Source: DATCJU01 sp036562635 (lineage in GTDB: Bacteria; Actinomycetota; Actinomycetes; Mycobacteriales; Pseudonocardiaceae). Taken from it: a stretch of DNA of 42,094 nt. Numbering within the stretch: position 1 is the stretch's first letter; every line of letters starts with the position of its first letter. The translations under genes were made by a program, and so were the position numbers. The notes beneath the pieces are model-generated. The model was not told the DNA's origin, searched no databases, and saw nothing but the letters and a program-made list of their open reading frames with translations. The stretch is taken from assembly GCA_036562635.1 (NCBI GenBank), contig DATCJU010000150.1:1-42094 (forward strand), given 5' to 3'. Positions 32,644 through 39,891 of the stretch are shown in pieces.

Positions 32644-32922
32644 TCAGAGCCAGGCGCCGGTGACCGGGGTCCACTCCCGGACGGTGATCTCCTGCACCAC
32701 CTTCGCCGGGGTGTAGGGGTCCTCGTCCAGCACCCGCTGCAGCTCGTCCCGGTCGGCGACCTCGTACACCAGCAGGGCACCGGAGTCGTCGGCCCACGGA
32801 CCGGCGGCCAGCAGCACCCCGCGCTCCGCGAGGCCCTTCAGGTACTCGCGGTGCGCGGGCCGGACCTCCAACCGGCGCTCGCGGTCCGCGCCGAACACCA
32901 GTTGCACGGCGAACCGGGCCAT
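32644..32922 (-). CDS. YciI family protein
   Basis: 92 residues, ATG at 32922 with GAGGTG upstream. It starts M-A-R-F-A-V-Q-L-V-F-G then R-P-A-H-R-E-Y-L-K-G-L-A-E-R-G-V-L-L-A-A-G-P-W, the typical YCII fold with the conserved His in the first helix and G-P in the second strand, and ends D-P-Y-T-P-A-K-V-V-Q-E-I-T-V-R-E-W. Function is unknown for most members; a few act as dehydrochlorinases or muconolactone-like isomerases. It is divergent from a sigma factor gene (219 bp between starts), recalling the known pairing of YCII/DGPF proteins with ECF sigma factors. Confidence 0.9.
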   Translation of the reverse strand: MARFAVQLVFGADRERRLEVRPAHREYLKGLAERGVLLAAGPWADDSGALLVYEVADRDELQRVLDEDPYTPAKVVQEITVREWTPVTGAWL

Positions 32923-33104
32923 GGGCTGCACCTCATCCACTCGGACGTCGGACGGCGGAAGGGACGCCTCGACGATACGGCCCGTCCGAGGCGTTCCGGG
33001 GACGCGGTCGCACTCCGTGGGACAACCCCCGTTCGCGGTACCCGAACAGGGGGTACGGACCGCGCCACCCGCCCGGTGGGCCCGGGTGATCGACCCCCTG
33101 ATGT

Positions 33105-33134
33105 GCGAACCCCGTCCGCGTTTCCGGGTAACGT
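33105..33134 (+). promoter_or_regulatory. Promoter of the second sigma factor gene (leaderless)
   Basis: TAACGT (33129-33134), then CATCGCC, then GTG at 33142. GCGAAC at 33105-33110 sits 18 bp upstream of the -10 box and resembles an ECF-type GGAAC -35 box, so autoregulation is conceivable. Confidence 0.4.
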
Positions 33135-33141
33135 CATCGCC

Positions 33142-33750
33142 GTGGCTGGGGACGCGTGGCGCTACAAGGACCAGAACGCCGAGCGCGCGGTGGAACGCAC
33201 GCTCGGCCACCTCCGCACGCTCGACACCGCCGCGGCCGGTACGGCCGCGTCCACGGCAACACCGACGCGCCCCCTGACCCTGGAGGATCTCTACCGCCAG
33301 CACCGCATGCGTCTGGTCCGACTGGCGGTGCTGCTGGTGGACGACCCCGCCACCGCGGAGGACGTGGTGCAGGAGGCGTTCACCGGGCTCTACCGCAACT
33401 GGTCCAGCCTGCGGGACGCGGCCGCGGCGGTGAGCTACCTGCGCACCGCCGTGGTGAACGGCAGCCGTTCGGTGCTGCGCCGTCGCAAGACCGCCCGGGA
33501 CTACACCCCACCGCACACCACCACCGCCCGCTCGGCGGAGTCGCTGGCCATGCTCAGCGCCGAACACCAGGCCGTGGTGAACGCGTTGAGCAAGCTGCCG
33601 CCCCGACAGCGTGAGGTGCTGGTGCTGCGCTACTACGGCGGCCTGTCCGAGGCGGAGATCGCCGAGGCCACGGGGATCTCGCGCGGCACCGTGAAGTCCA
33701 CGGCCAGCCGGGCGTTGGAGTCGCTGCAGCGGTTGCTGTCCGGCCGCTGA
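33142..33750 (+). CDS. SigE-family ECF sigma factor
   Basis: 202 residues from GTG 33142. A ~45-residue Ala/Thr-rich N-terminal extension precedes region 2 (R-L-V-R-L-A-V-L-L-V-D-D-P-A-T-A-E-D-V-V followed by Q-E-A-F), a basic linker R-R-R-K-T-A-R, and region 4 (L-P-P-R-Q-R-E-V-L-V-L-R-Y-Y then S-E-A-E-I-A-E-A-T-G-I-S-R-G-T-V-K-S). It belongs with small actinobacterial sigma-70 family factors. No anti-sigma gene is adjacent; the divergent neighbour encodes YciI and the convergent one the DeoR repressor. The longer open frame upstream to 32851 runs through the YciI gene and is rejected. Confidence 0.9.
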   Translation: MAGDAWRYKDQNAERAVERTLGHLRTLDTAAAGTAASTATPTRPLTLEDLYRQHRMRLVRLAVLLVDDPATAEDVVQEAFTGLYRNWSSLRDAAAAVSYLRTAVVNGSRSVLRRRKTARDYTPPHTTTARSAESLAMLSAEHQAVVNALSKLPPRQREVLVLRYYGGLSEAEIAEATGISRGTVKSTASRALESLQRLLSGR

Positions 33751-33761
33751 GGGCCGGCGCG

Positions 33762-33783
33762 GGCCCCGCGGGGGTGCGGGGCC
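33762..33783. terminator. Short two-way terminator hairpin
   Basis: GGCCCCGC (33762-33769) and GCGGGGCC (33776-33783) with a 6-nt loop, between the convergent sigma factor and DeoR genes. Confidence 0.5.
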
Positions 33784-33790
33784 GGGCGGG

Positions 33791-34576
33791 TCAGACCCGG
33801 ACGACCTCCACCCCGCGGTCGGTGAAGCGCCGCACCTGCTCCGGGTCGGCCGCCCGGTCGGTGACCAGCACGTGGATGTCCTCGGTGCTGCAGATGCGGG
33901 CGAACGCGCTCACCCCGAGCTTGGAGGAGTCGGCGACCGCGACGACCCGGCGGGCGCGTGTGACGAGCAGGCGGTTGATGTCGGCCTCGCCCTCGTGGTG
34001 GGCGCTGGCCCCGGCGTCCGCGTCGATCGCGTCCACGCCCAGGAACGTGATGTCCAGGGTCAACTCGCCGAGGATCCGGGCGGCCAGCGGACCGATCAGT
34101 TCGTAGGACTGGGGCCGGGCCACCCCGCCGGCGACCACCAGCTTGACCTGGGGCCGCACCACCAGCTCACTGGCGATGTTGAGGGCGTTGGTGACCACGG
34201 TGACCCCGGCGCCGCCCTCGGCGTGCTGCAGGTCCGGCCGGGTGGCCAGGGCGCGGGCCACCTCGGTGGCCGTGGTGCCGCCGTTGATCCCGACCACGGA
34301 GCCTGGTGGGATCAGCTCGGCCGCTGCCCGGCCGATGCGCAGTTTCTCGTCGGCGTGACGTGCCGTCTTGTACCGCAGGGGTAGGTCGTAGGAGACGGCG
34401 TGTGCCACCGCGCCGCCGCGGGTGCGGGTCAGGAGTTGCTGCTCGGCCAGGTGGTCCAGGTCGCGTCGGATGGTGGCTGCGGAGACCCCCAGCTCCTCGG
34501 CCGCCTCCTCGACCTCGATCCGTCCCCGCTCGGCCAGGAGCTGCAGCAGGGTGTTCAACCGCTCGTACCGGCTCAC
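33791..34576 (-). CDS. DeoR/GlpR family transcriptional repressor (AgaR-like by context)
   Basis: 261 residues from GTG 34576, with GGAGGTGG upstream. Residues 1-55 are a DeoR-type winged helix: R-Y-E-R-L-N-T-L-L-Q-L-L, then V-E-E-A-A-E-E-L-G-V-S-A-A-T-I-R-R-D-L, then R-T-R-G-G-A. The rest is the sugar-phosphate-sensing DeoR domain, with G-I-N-G-G-T-T-A-T-E and V-V-T-N-A-L-N. DeoR repressors of this form (AgaR, GatR, GlpR) release DNA on binding a phosphorylated sugar. The gene is divergent from the SIS-ROK-nagA-aldolase cluster, with an 18-bp palindrome in between, so it is the likely local repressor. Its inducer is probably a pathway sugar phosphate (inference). Confidence 0.93.
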   Translation of the reverse strand: MSRYERLNTLLQLLAERGRIEVEEAAEELGVSAATIRRDLDHLAEQQLLTRTRGGAVAHAVSYDLPLRYKTARHADEKLRIGRAAAELIPPGSVVGINGGTTATEVARALATRPDLQHAEGGAGVTVVTNALNIASELVVRPQVKLVVAGGVARPQSYELIGPLAARILGELTLDITFLGVDAIDADAGASAHHEGEADINRLLVTRARRVVAVADSSKLGVSAFARICSTEDIHVLVTDRAADPEQVRRFTDRGVEVVRV

Positions 34577-34623
34577 GTGCCACCTCCGGCCCTCATGATC
34601 CCGCACCGACCCCTGGACCCCGG

Positions 34624-34641
34624 TTGTGCACTAGTGCACAA
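34624..34641. promoter_or_regulatory. Perfect 18-bp palindrome, likely DeoR operator
   Basis: TTGTGCACTAGTGCACAA lies between the divergent DeoR and SIS genes, 48 bp from the repressor start and 61 bp from the SIS start, where it could control both promoters. The AT-rich stretch next to it includes TTGCTT (34645-34650), a possible -35 box for the plus strand. Confidence 0.7.
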
Positions 34642-34701
34642 TTCTTGCTTGTTTCGAGCAGATTCGCTCAGCAGCGGTGGAGATGGCCAGGAGGTCGTGA
34701 G

Positions 34702-35604
34702 GTGACCGATCAGCCGTTCGTGGTGACCGAGATCGAGAGCCAGCCCGACTGCTGGCGCCGCGCCGCCGACATGGCCGACACGGCACGGACGAGGCTGCCC
34801 GGTGCCGGGGAGCGGGTCGCCGTCGTCGGCTGCGGCACATCCTGGTTCGTGGCCCAGGCCTACGCCGCGCTGCGCGAGGCCGCCGGGCAGGGGGAGACCG
34901 ACGCCTTCGCCGCGTCCGAGTTCCCCCGGCACCGCCGCTACGACCGGATCGTCGCCATCACCCGGTCCGGCACCACCACCGAGGTGCTCGACCTGCTGCG
35001 GGCGGTGCGGGACCACGTCCCCACCGTCGCCCTCACCGGCGACCCGGACACGCCGGTGCGCGAGCTGGCCGGGGAGCTGGTGGTGCTGGACTTCGCCGAC
35101 GAGCGGTCGGTGGTGCAGACCCGGTTCGCCACCACCGCGCTGGCCCTGCTGCGGGCCGGCCTGGGCGAGTCGCTGGACCGCGCCGTCGCCGACGCCGAAC
35201 GTGCCCTGCACACCCCGCTGGACGAGCTCGTCGGCGCCGAGCAGTTCACCTTCCTGGGCCGTGGCTGGACCTGCGGGCTGGCCCAGGAGGCGGCGCTGAA
35301 GATGCGCGAGGCCGCCGGTGCGTGGACCGAGGCGTACCCCGCGATGGAGTACCGGCACGGCCCGATCAGCATCACCGGCCCGAACCGGGTGACCTGGATG
35401 CTCGGGGAGACCCCGGCCGGACTGCGGGAGGAGGTCGCGGCCACCGGCGGGACCTTCCGTGCCGGCGGACTGGACCCGATGGCGGAACTGGTGGAGGTGC
35501 AGCGGCTCGCGGTGGCCGTCGCGCAGGCCAGGGGCCTGGACCCGGACCACCCGCGTCACCTGACCCGTTCGGTGATCCTCGACACCGTGTCCGGCCGTCC
35601 GTGA
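34702..35604 (+). CDS. SIS domain sugar-phosphate isomerase/deaminase (AgaS-like)
   Basis: 300 residues, GTG at 34702 with AGGAGG seven bases upstream. Two SIS domains are seen: the first with V-A-V-V-G-C-G-T-S-W-F-V-A and I-T-R-S-G-T-T-T-E-V-L-D, the second with F-L-G-R-G-W-T-C-G-L-A-Q-E-A-A-L-K and A-M-E-Y-R-H-G-P. This double-SIS form is shared by GlmS isomerase halves and AgaS, which converts galactosamine-6-phosphate to tagatose-6-phosphate and ammonia. The glutaminase half of GlmS is absent, so a catabolic deaminase is more likely. It is the first gene of the plus-strand cluster, 57 bp before the ROK gene, facing the DeoR repressor. Glucosamine-6-phosphate is the alternative substrate. 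Confidence 0.88.
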   Translation: MTDQPFVVTEIESQPDCWRRAADMADTARTRLPGAGERVAVVGCGTSWFVAQAYAALREAAGQGETDAFAASEFPRHRRYDRIVAITRSGTTTEVLDLLRAVRDHVPTVALTGDPDTPVRELAGELVVLDFADERSVVQTRFATTALALLRAGLGESLDRAVADAERALHTPLDELVGAEQFTFLGRGWTCGLAQEAALKMREAAGAWTEAYPAMEYRHGPISITGPNRVTWMLGETPAGLREEVAATGGTFRAGGLDPMAELVEVQRLAVAVAQARGLDPDHPRHLTRSVILDTVSGRP

Positions 35605-35619
35605 CCAAAAACCGGGATG

Positions 35620-35635
35620 GCTGGTCTAGACCACA
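35620..35635. promoter_or_regulatory. DasR-type operator (dre site)
   Basis: GCTGGTCTAGACCACA. The inner 12 bases TGGTCTAGACCA are a perfect palindrome identical to the core of the known DasR consensus A(G/C)TGGTCTAGACCA(G/C)T, and both G/C positions also match; only the outermost bases differ. It lies 26 bp before the chosen ROK start and 15 bp after the SIS stop. Confidence 0.85.
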
Positions 35636-35661
35636 GCGCCGTCATGGCACAGGATCTTGGG

Positions 35662-36624
35662 GTGCCCTGCACCCGCCACGTGGTCGCCGTCGACGTCGGC
35701 GGCACCGAGACGAAGGCCGCCCTGGTCGGCATCACGGACTCGGGGGAGGCGGTGGTGCTCGACCGGCGCCGCCGCCCCACCCCCCGGCCCGAGGACGGCG
35801 ACACCGCCGCCACCGGCGTGATCGACCTGGTCGTCACGCTGGTCGACGAGCTGCGGGCCGACCCGCAGCTCGCCGGGAACCACCCGGACGGGATCGGTGT
35901 CGTCGTGCCCGGCATCGTCGACGAGGAACGGGGTGTCGGGGTCATGTCGGCCAACCTGGGCTGGCGGAACGTCCCGTTCCGGGAACTGATCGGCACCCGG
36001 ACCGGACTTCCGGTGGCCTTCGGACACGACGTGCGAGCCGGCGGCCTGGCCGAGTTCCGCCTCGGCGCCGCCCGCGGACTCACCGACGCGGTGTTCCTGC
36101 CCATCGGCACCGGTATCGCCGGGGCGCTGATCCTGGGTGGCCGCCTGCACGGCGGAGGCGGCTACGCCGGGGAGATCGGGCACGTCGACGTGGGTCACGG
36201 GGAACCGTGCCGTTGCGGTCAACGCGGCTGCCTGGAGCATGTGGCGTCCTCGGCGGCCGTGGCCCGCCGGTACACCGCCCGCACCGGCCGACCGGTCGCC
36301 GGGGCCGCCGAGGTGGCCGCCGCCGTCCGGGAGGGCGACCGGGACGCGGTGGCGGTGTGGGACGAGGCGGTGCGGAGCCTGGCCAGGGGGATCCTGCTCC
36401 TGGCCACCGTGCTCGCCCCGGAGGCGGTCGTCCTCGGCGGTGGGCTGGCCCTGGCCGGAGATCTGCTCACCCGCCCGTTGGCGGAACACCTGGATCGCCT
36501 GGTGTCCTTCCAGCGGCGGCCCGAACTCCGGCTGGCGCAGCTCGGGGATCAGGCGGGCTGCCTGGGTGCGGCACTGCTCGCCGCCGACCTGACGGCGACG
36601 GCGGGGCCGGCGAAGGCCGGGTGA
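35662..36624 (+). CDS. ROK family sugar kinase
   Basis: 320 residues from GTG 35662, which has AGGA eight bases upstream. ATG 35644 lacks a site and ATG 35617 would place the dre operator inside the coding sequence. N-terminal A-V-D-V-G-G-T-E-T-K is the ATP phosphate loop. G-H-D-V-R-A-G-G-L-A-E carries the catalytic Asp, G-T-G-I-A-G-A-L-I is the second glycine loop, and H-V-D-V-G-H-G-E-P-C-R-C-G-Q-R-G-C-L-E is the ROK zinc site. It should phosphorylate a free hexose or N-acetylhexosamine at O6. In this cluster the natural role is making GlcNAc-6-P or GalNAc-6-P for NagA. The 78 bp to nagA suggest one transcript. Confidence 0.92.
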   Translation: MPCTRHVVAVDVGGTETKAALVGITDSGEAVVLDRRRRPTPRPEDGDTAATGVIDLVVTLVDELRADPQLAGNHPDGIGVVVPGIVDEERGVGVMSANLGWRNVPFRELIGTRTGLPVAFGHDVRAGGLAEFRLGAARGLTDAVFLPIGTGIAGALILGGRLHGGGGYAGEIGHVDVGHGEPCRCGQRGCLEHVASSAAVARRYTARTGRPVAGAAEVAAAVREGDRDAVAVWDEAVRSLARGILLLATVLAPEAVVLGGGLALAGDLLTRPLAEHLDRLVSFQRRPELRLAQLGDQAGCLGAALLAADLTATAGPAKAG

Positions 36625-36702
36625 GCCGGGATCACGGAACCTGCGGAGGCCCGGCCCGCCACGGCCGACCGGGCACGGGCGCTCCGGGGAAAGGAAGGAC
36701 GG

Positions 36703-37860
36703 ATGAGCAGCCTGCTGGTGACCGGAGGCCGGATCGTCACCCCGGAGGGGGTTCTCGACGACGGCTGGGTCGCCGTCGAGGACCAGCGCATCACCGGGGT
36801 CGGTACCGGTGAGCCCCCGACGGGGGCGGACGAGACCGTGGACGTCACCGGAGGCTGGGTGGTGCCCGGGTTCGTGGACATCCACTGTCACGGCGGTGCC
36901 GGGGAGTCCTTCGGCAGCGAGCGACCCGAGGGCATCGCCGCCGCCGTCGAGCTGCACCGCCGCCACGGCACGACCACCGTGCTGGCCAGCCTGGTCTCCG
37001 AACCGATCCCCAAGCTGGTCCGGCAGGTCTCGGTGCTCGCCGAACTCGCCCAGGACGGGCTGGTCGCGGGCATCCACCTGGAGGGCCCGTTCATCGCGGC
37101 CGCCCGGTGTGGTGCGCACGACCCGGCCGTCCTGCGGGATCCGGTGCAGGAGGACGTGCGGACGCTGCTGGACGCGGGCCGCGGCCACGTGCGGATGTGC
37201 ACCCTGGCACCCGAACTGGACGGCGCGGTCGAGGCGGTGCGCCTGCTGGTGGACCACGGCGCGGTGGCCGCGGTGGGACACACCGACGCCACCGCGGACC
37301 AGGTGCTGCCGGCGGTGGACGCCGGGGCCACCGTGGCCACCCACCTGTTCAACGGCATGCGTCCGCTGCACCACCGCGAGCCCGGGCCGATCGGGGTGCT
37401 GCTGGACGACGAGCGGGTCACCGTGGAGCTGATCTGCGACCTGGTGCACCTGCACCCGACCGTGCTGCGACTGGCCGCCCGGCACGCCGGCACCGGACGG
37501 ACCGTGCTGGTCACCGACGCCATGTCCGCCACCGGCATGGGCGACGGCGACTACGTGCTGGGCGAGCTGGCGGTGACCGTGCAGGACGGTGTCGCCCGCC
37601 TGACCGAGGGCGGCTCGCTGGCGGGCAGCACGCTCACCATGGACGTGGCGTTCCGGAACCTGGTGCACGCGTGCGGCCTGACGGTGCCGGAGGCGGTGGT
37701 GGCCACCGCCACCCGGCCGGCCGCGCTGCTCGGCCTGTCCGAGGTCACCGGGGCGATCCGCACCGGCCTGACCGCCGACCTGGTGGTCCTGGACGAGAAG
37801 CTGCAGCTCCGACGGGTGCTGCACCGGGGCAGCTGGGTGCCGGGCGCGGGCGAGCCCTGA
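36703..37860 (+). CDS. nagA: N-acetylglucosamine-6-phosphate deacetylase (or AgaA-like)
   Basis: 385 residues, ATG at 36703 with AAGGAAGGA upstream. It has the amidohydrolase fold with V-D-I-H-C-H-G-G-A-G (His61, His63), I-H-L-E-G-P-F-I with the metal-binding Glu, A-H-D-P, V-G-H-T-D-A-T, H-L-F-N-G-M and the catalytic Asp in V-T-D-A-M-S-A-T. It removes acetate from GlcNAc-6-phosphate; paralogues in galactosamine clusters (AgaA) act on GalNAc-6-phosphate, and the two cannot be told apart by eye. The stretch after L-E-G-P-F-I (A-A-A-R-C-G-A-H-D-P) differs from the usual N-P-x-R/K-K-G form. The aldolase gene starts 27 bp after its stop. Confidence 0.95.
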   Translation: MSSLLVTGGRIVTPEGVLDDGWVAVEDQRITGVGTGEPPTGADETVDVTGGWVVPGFVDIHCHGGAGESFGSERPEGIAAAVELHRRHGTTTVLASLVSEPIPKLVRQVSVLAELAQDGLVAGIHLEGPFIAAARCGAHDPAVLRDPVQEDVRTLLDAGRGHVRMCTLAPELDGAVEAVRLLVDHGAVAAVGHTDATADQVLPAVDAGATVATHLFNGMRPLHHREPGPIGVLLDDERVTVELICDLVHLHPTVLRLAARHAGTGRTVLVTDAMSATGMGDGDYVLGELAVTVQDGVARLTEGGSLAGSTLTMDVAFRNLVHACGLTVPEAVVATATRPAALLGLSEVTGAIRTGLTADLVVLDEKLQLRRVLHRGSWVPGAGEP

Positions 37861-37887
37861 TCACGACGTCGACCGGGAGGTGGAACC

Positions 37888-38745
37888 GTGCCGCTCACCC
37901 CGACCAGGGAGATCGTCGAGGCGGCGGTACGCGCCGGACGTGGTGTCGGCGCGTTCAACGTCATCCAACTCGAACACGCCGAGGCCCTGGTGGCCGGGGC
38001 GGAACGGGCCGAGGCGCCGGTGGTGCTGCAGATCAGCCAGAACTGCGTGCGCTACCACGGGGCGCTGGAGCCGATCGGGCTGGCCGTGCTGGCCGTGGCG
38101 CGACGGGCCACGGTTCCGGTGGCGGTGCACCTGGACCACGCCGAGGATCCCGCGCTGGTCCACGAGGCGGTCGAACTGGGCTTCACCAGCGTCATGTTCG
38201 ACGCGTCCCGGCTGGACTACGCGGCGAACGTGCAGGCCACCGCCGAGGTGGTGGCGTACTGCCACGAGCACGGCTGTTTCGTGGAGGCCGAGCTGGGCGA
38301 GGTGGGCGGCAAGGACGGTGCCCACGCACCGGGCGTGCGCACCGACCCGGACGAGGCCCGGGAGTTCGTCGCGGCGACCGGGGTGGACGCGCTGGCGGTG
38401 GCCGTCGGCAGCTCGCACGCCATGCTGGACCGGACCGCGGCGCTGGACTTCGAGCTGATCTCCCGGTTGCGGGAGGCGGTGCCGGTGCCGCTGGTGCTGC
38501 ACGGCTCCTCCGGGGTGCCGGACGCCGACCTGACCCGGGCGGTGGACGCGGGCATGACGAAGATCAACGTGGCCACGCACTTCAACAAGGCGTTCACCCG
38601 GGCCCTACGTGACTACCTGGACGCCAACCCCACCACCGTGGACACCCGCCGGTACTTCACCCCGGCACGGGAGGCGGTGGCCGCAGAGGCTGCCCGACTG
38701 TTGGGGGTGCTCCGCGCGGGGGTCGGTGCGCCGGTCGCCCGGTAG
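37888..38745 (+). CDS. Class II aldolase, GatY/KbaY (tagatose-bisphosphate) type
   Basis: 285 residues, GTG at 37888 with GGGAGGTGG upstream. It is a short-form (type B) class II aldolase: G-A-F-N-V-I-Q-L-E-H-A near residue 21, H-L-D-H-A with Asp83/His84, V-M-F-D-A-S-R-L, E-A-E-L-G-E-V-G-G-K-D-G, A-V-G-S-S-H-A, V-L-H-G-S-S-G-V and K-I-N-V-A-T. This group cleaves tagatose-1,6-bisphosphate (GatY/KbaY/AgaY) or fructose-1,6-bisphosphate to DHAP and glyceraldehyde-3-phosphate. The genome already has the housekeeping fbaA at 29 kb, so a specialised role with the amino-sugar genes is favoured. It is the last gene before a terminator. No PfkB-type kinase gene, needed for the bisphosphate, is nearby. 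Confidence 0.9.
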   Translation: MPLTPTREIVEAAVRAGRGVGAFNVIQLEHAEALVAGAERAEAPVVLQISQNCVRYHGALEPIGLAVLAVARRATVPVAVHLDHAEDPALVHEAVELGFTSVMFDASRLDYAANVQATAEVVAYCHEHGCFVEAELGEVGGKDGAHAPGVRTDPDEAREFVAATGVDALAVAVGSSHAMLDRTAALDFELISRLREAVPVPLVLHGSSGVPDADLTRAVDAGMTKINVATHFNKAFTRALRDYLDANPTTVDTRRYFTPAREAVAAEAARLLGVLRAGVGAPVAR

Positions 38746-38752
38746 GTGTGCG

Positions 38753-38789
38753 GCGCGTGCCCCGTGCACCCGGAGTACGGGGCACGCGC
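38753..38789 (+). terminator. Terminator of the amino-sugar cluster
   Basis: Perfect 13-bp arms (38753-38765 and 38777-38789), 11-nt loop, seven bases after the aldolase stop codon. Confidence 0.75.
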
Positions 38790-38813
38790 GCCGGAACGTC
38801 GAGGAGCTCCCGT

Positions 38814-38819
38814 TAAGGT
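38814..38819 (+). promoter_or_regulatory. -10 box of the small membrane protein gene
   Basis: TAAGGT, eight bases before GTG 38828. The overlapping AGGTGA could alternatively act as a ribosome binding site. Confidence 0.4.
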
Positions 38820-38827
38820 GACGATCC

Positions 38828-39046
38828 GTGGTGGGTGAGAAGGACCCCGAGCAACTGCTGGCCGAGGCTCTGCGTGCACAGGCCGTGAGCAGCGGCCGGT
38901 TCGCCGCCCCGCCGAGCCCGCGAACCACGGCGGACCGGCCCGCGCCCGCCGAGCCGGAACCCACCTCGACACCGACACTGCTGCTGATCGCCATCCTGCT
39001 CGGCCTGGTGACGGGTGTGGTGGCCGGCCTGGTCAGCATGCTCTGA
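38828..39046 (+). CDS. Small tail-anchored membrane protein (72 aa)
   Basis: GTG start at 38828. The first ~48 residues are soluble, with an acidic helix (E-Q-L-L-A-E-A-L-R-A-Q-A) and a Pro/Ala/Thr-rich linker. Residues ~49-71 form a single C-terminal membrane segment (T-L-L-L-I-A-I-L-L-G-L-V-T-G). The N-terminal helix then membrane anchor layout fits a small tail-anchored protein facing the cytosol. No family is recognised. It is flanked by the terminator of the aldolase gene and the DedA gene 150 bp downstream. Confidence 0.7.
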   Translation: MVGEKDPEQLLAEALRAQAVSSGRFAAPPSPRTTADRPAPAEPEPTSTPTLLLIAILLGLVTGVVAGLVSML

Positions 39047-39182
39047 CCGGAGAGCGTTTTCCCGTCACACCGCGTGATTCCCGAGCGCAAGAACCACCGG
39101 TCATTCCGGAATTTCCGGTACTCGACGTAGTGGCCCTGTCACGAAATAGGGGTGTACTGATCGGCTCGACTTCCGCACTCGG

Positions 39183-39188
39183 TACGGT
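39183..39188 (+). promoter_or_regulatory. -10 box of the DedA gene
   Basis: TACGGT, eight bases before GTG 39197. GGAG inside the gap could also serve as a close ribosome binding site. Confidence 0.4.
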
Positions 39189-39196
39189 GGAGAGCC

Positions 39197-39871
39197 GTGA
39201 CGACCGTTCTGCCCGCTGCCGCGAGCACGGCCAACCAGGCACTGTTCGGTATCAAGTGGCTTGATCCCGAGTACCTCATCACGGCGATGGGGCCGTTCGC
39301 GCTCGTCGGCATCTGTTTGATCGTCTTCGCCGAGTGCGGCTTGTTCACCTTCTTCATGCCGGGTGACTCCCTGCTGTTCGTGACCGGGTTGTTCGTGGCG
39401 TCCGGCGCGCTGGGCTACCCGTTGTGGCTGGTCTGCGTGCTGCTGACCGCGGCGGCGCTGCTGGGCAACGTGGTGGGCTACTGGATCGGTTGGGCGGTCG
39501 GACCGGCCCTGTTCAACCGGCCCAAGGCCCGCCTGTTGAAGAAGGAGCACATCGACAAGACGCACGAGTTCTTCGAGAAGTACGGGGCCCGTGCGATTGT
39601 GCTGGCCCGGTTCGTGCCGGTCGTGCGCACCTTCATCACCGCCACCGCCGGGGTGGGCCGGATGGACCCCAAGAAGTACTTCACCTACTCGGTGATCGGG
39701 GGTATCGCCTGGGCCGCCGGCATCACCGTGCTCGGCTACTTCCTCGGCAACATCTCCTTCGTCAAGGAGAACATCGAGGGGATCCTGATCCTCATCGTGT
39801 TGATCTCGGTCATCCCGATCATCATCGAGTACGTGAAGGCGCGGCGCGAGAAGCGGAATGCCGTCAGCTGA
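39197..39871 (+). CDS. DedA family membrane protein
   Basis: 224 residues, GTG at 39197. It shows the DedA/SNARE-associated domain: E-C-G-L-F-T-F-F-M-P-G-D-S-L-L-F-V-T-G, G-Y-W-I-G, then F-F-E-K-Y-G-A-R-A-I-V-L-A-R-F-V-P-V-V-R-T-F and W-A-A-G-I-T-V-L-G-Y, with about five membrane helices and a basic C-terminal tail R-R-E-K-R. DedA proteins are thought to move lipids such as undecaprenyl phosphate or phosphatidylethanolamine across the membrane and to affect membrane energetics. In M. tuberculosis a DedA gene (remembered as Rv0364) is next to fba. It converges with the FAD-oxidase gene over a two-way terminator. Confidence 0.93.
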   Translation: MTTVLPAAASTANQALFGIKWLDPEYLITAMGPFALVGICLIVFAECGLFTFFMPGDSLLFVTGLFVASGALGYPLWLVCVLLTAAALLGNVVGYWIGWAVGPALFNRPKARLLKKEHIDKTHEFFEKYGARAIVLARFVPVVRTFITATAGVGRMDPKKYFTYSVIGGIAWAAGITVLGYFLGNISFVKENIEGILILIVLISVIPIIIEYVKARREKRNAVS

Positions 39872-39891
39872 CCCGTCCGCCTCACGACATC

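Noticed and set aside
33129..33134. YciI and sigma factor genes as a single overlapping ORF from 32851
   Set aside because: The long plus-strand frame runs through the YciI gene in antisense; the TAACGT box and GTG 33142 define a better start.
35617..35661. ATG 35617 or ATG 35644 as start of the ROK gene
   Set aside because: The first would put the dre operator inside codons 2-6 and the second has no binding site; GTG 35662 has AGGA at good distance and sits just before the conserved ATP loop. ATG 35644 remains possible.
35626..37824. 732-codon minus-strand frame spanning ROK and nagA
   Set aside because: It is fully antisense to two well-supported enzymes; low-complexity His/Gly/Gln composition is typical of shadow frames in GC-rich DNA.
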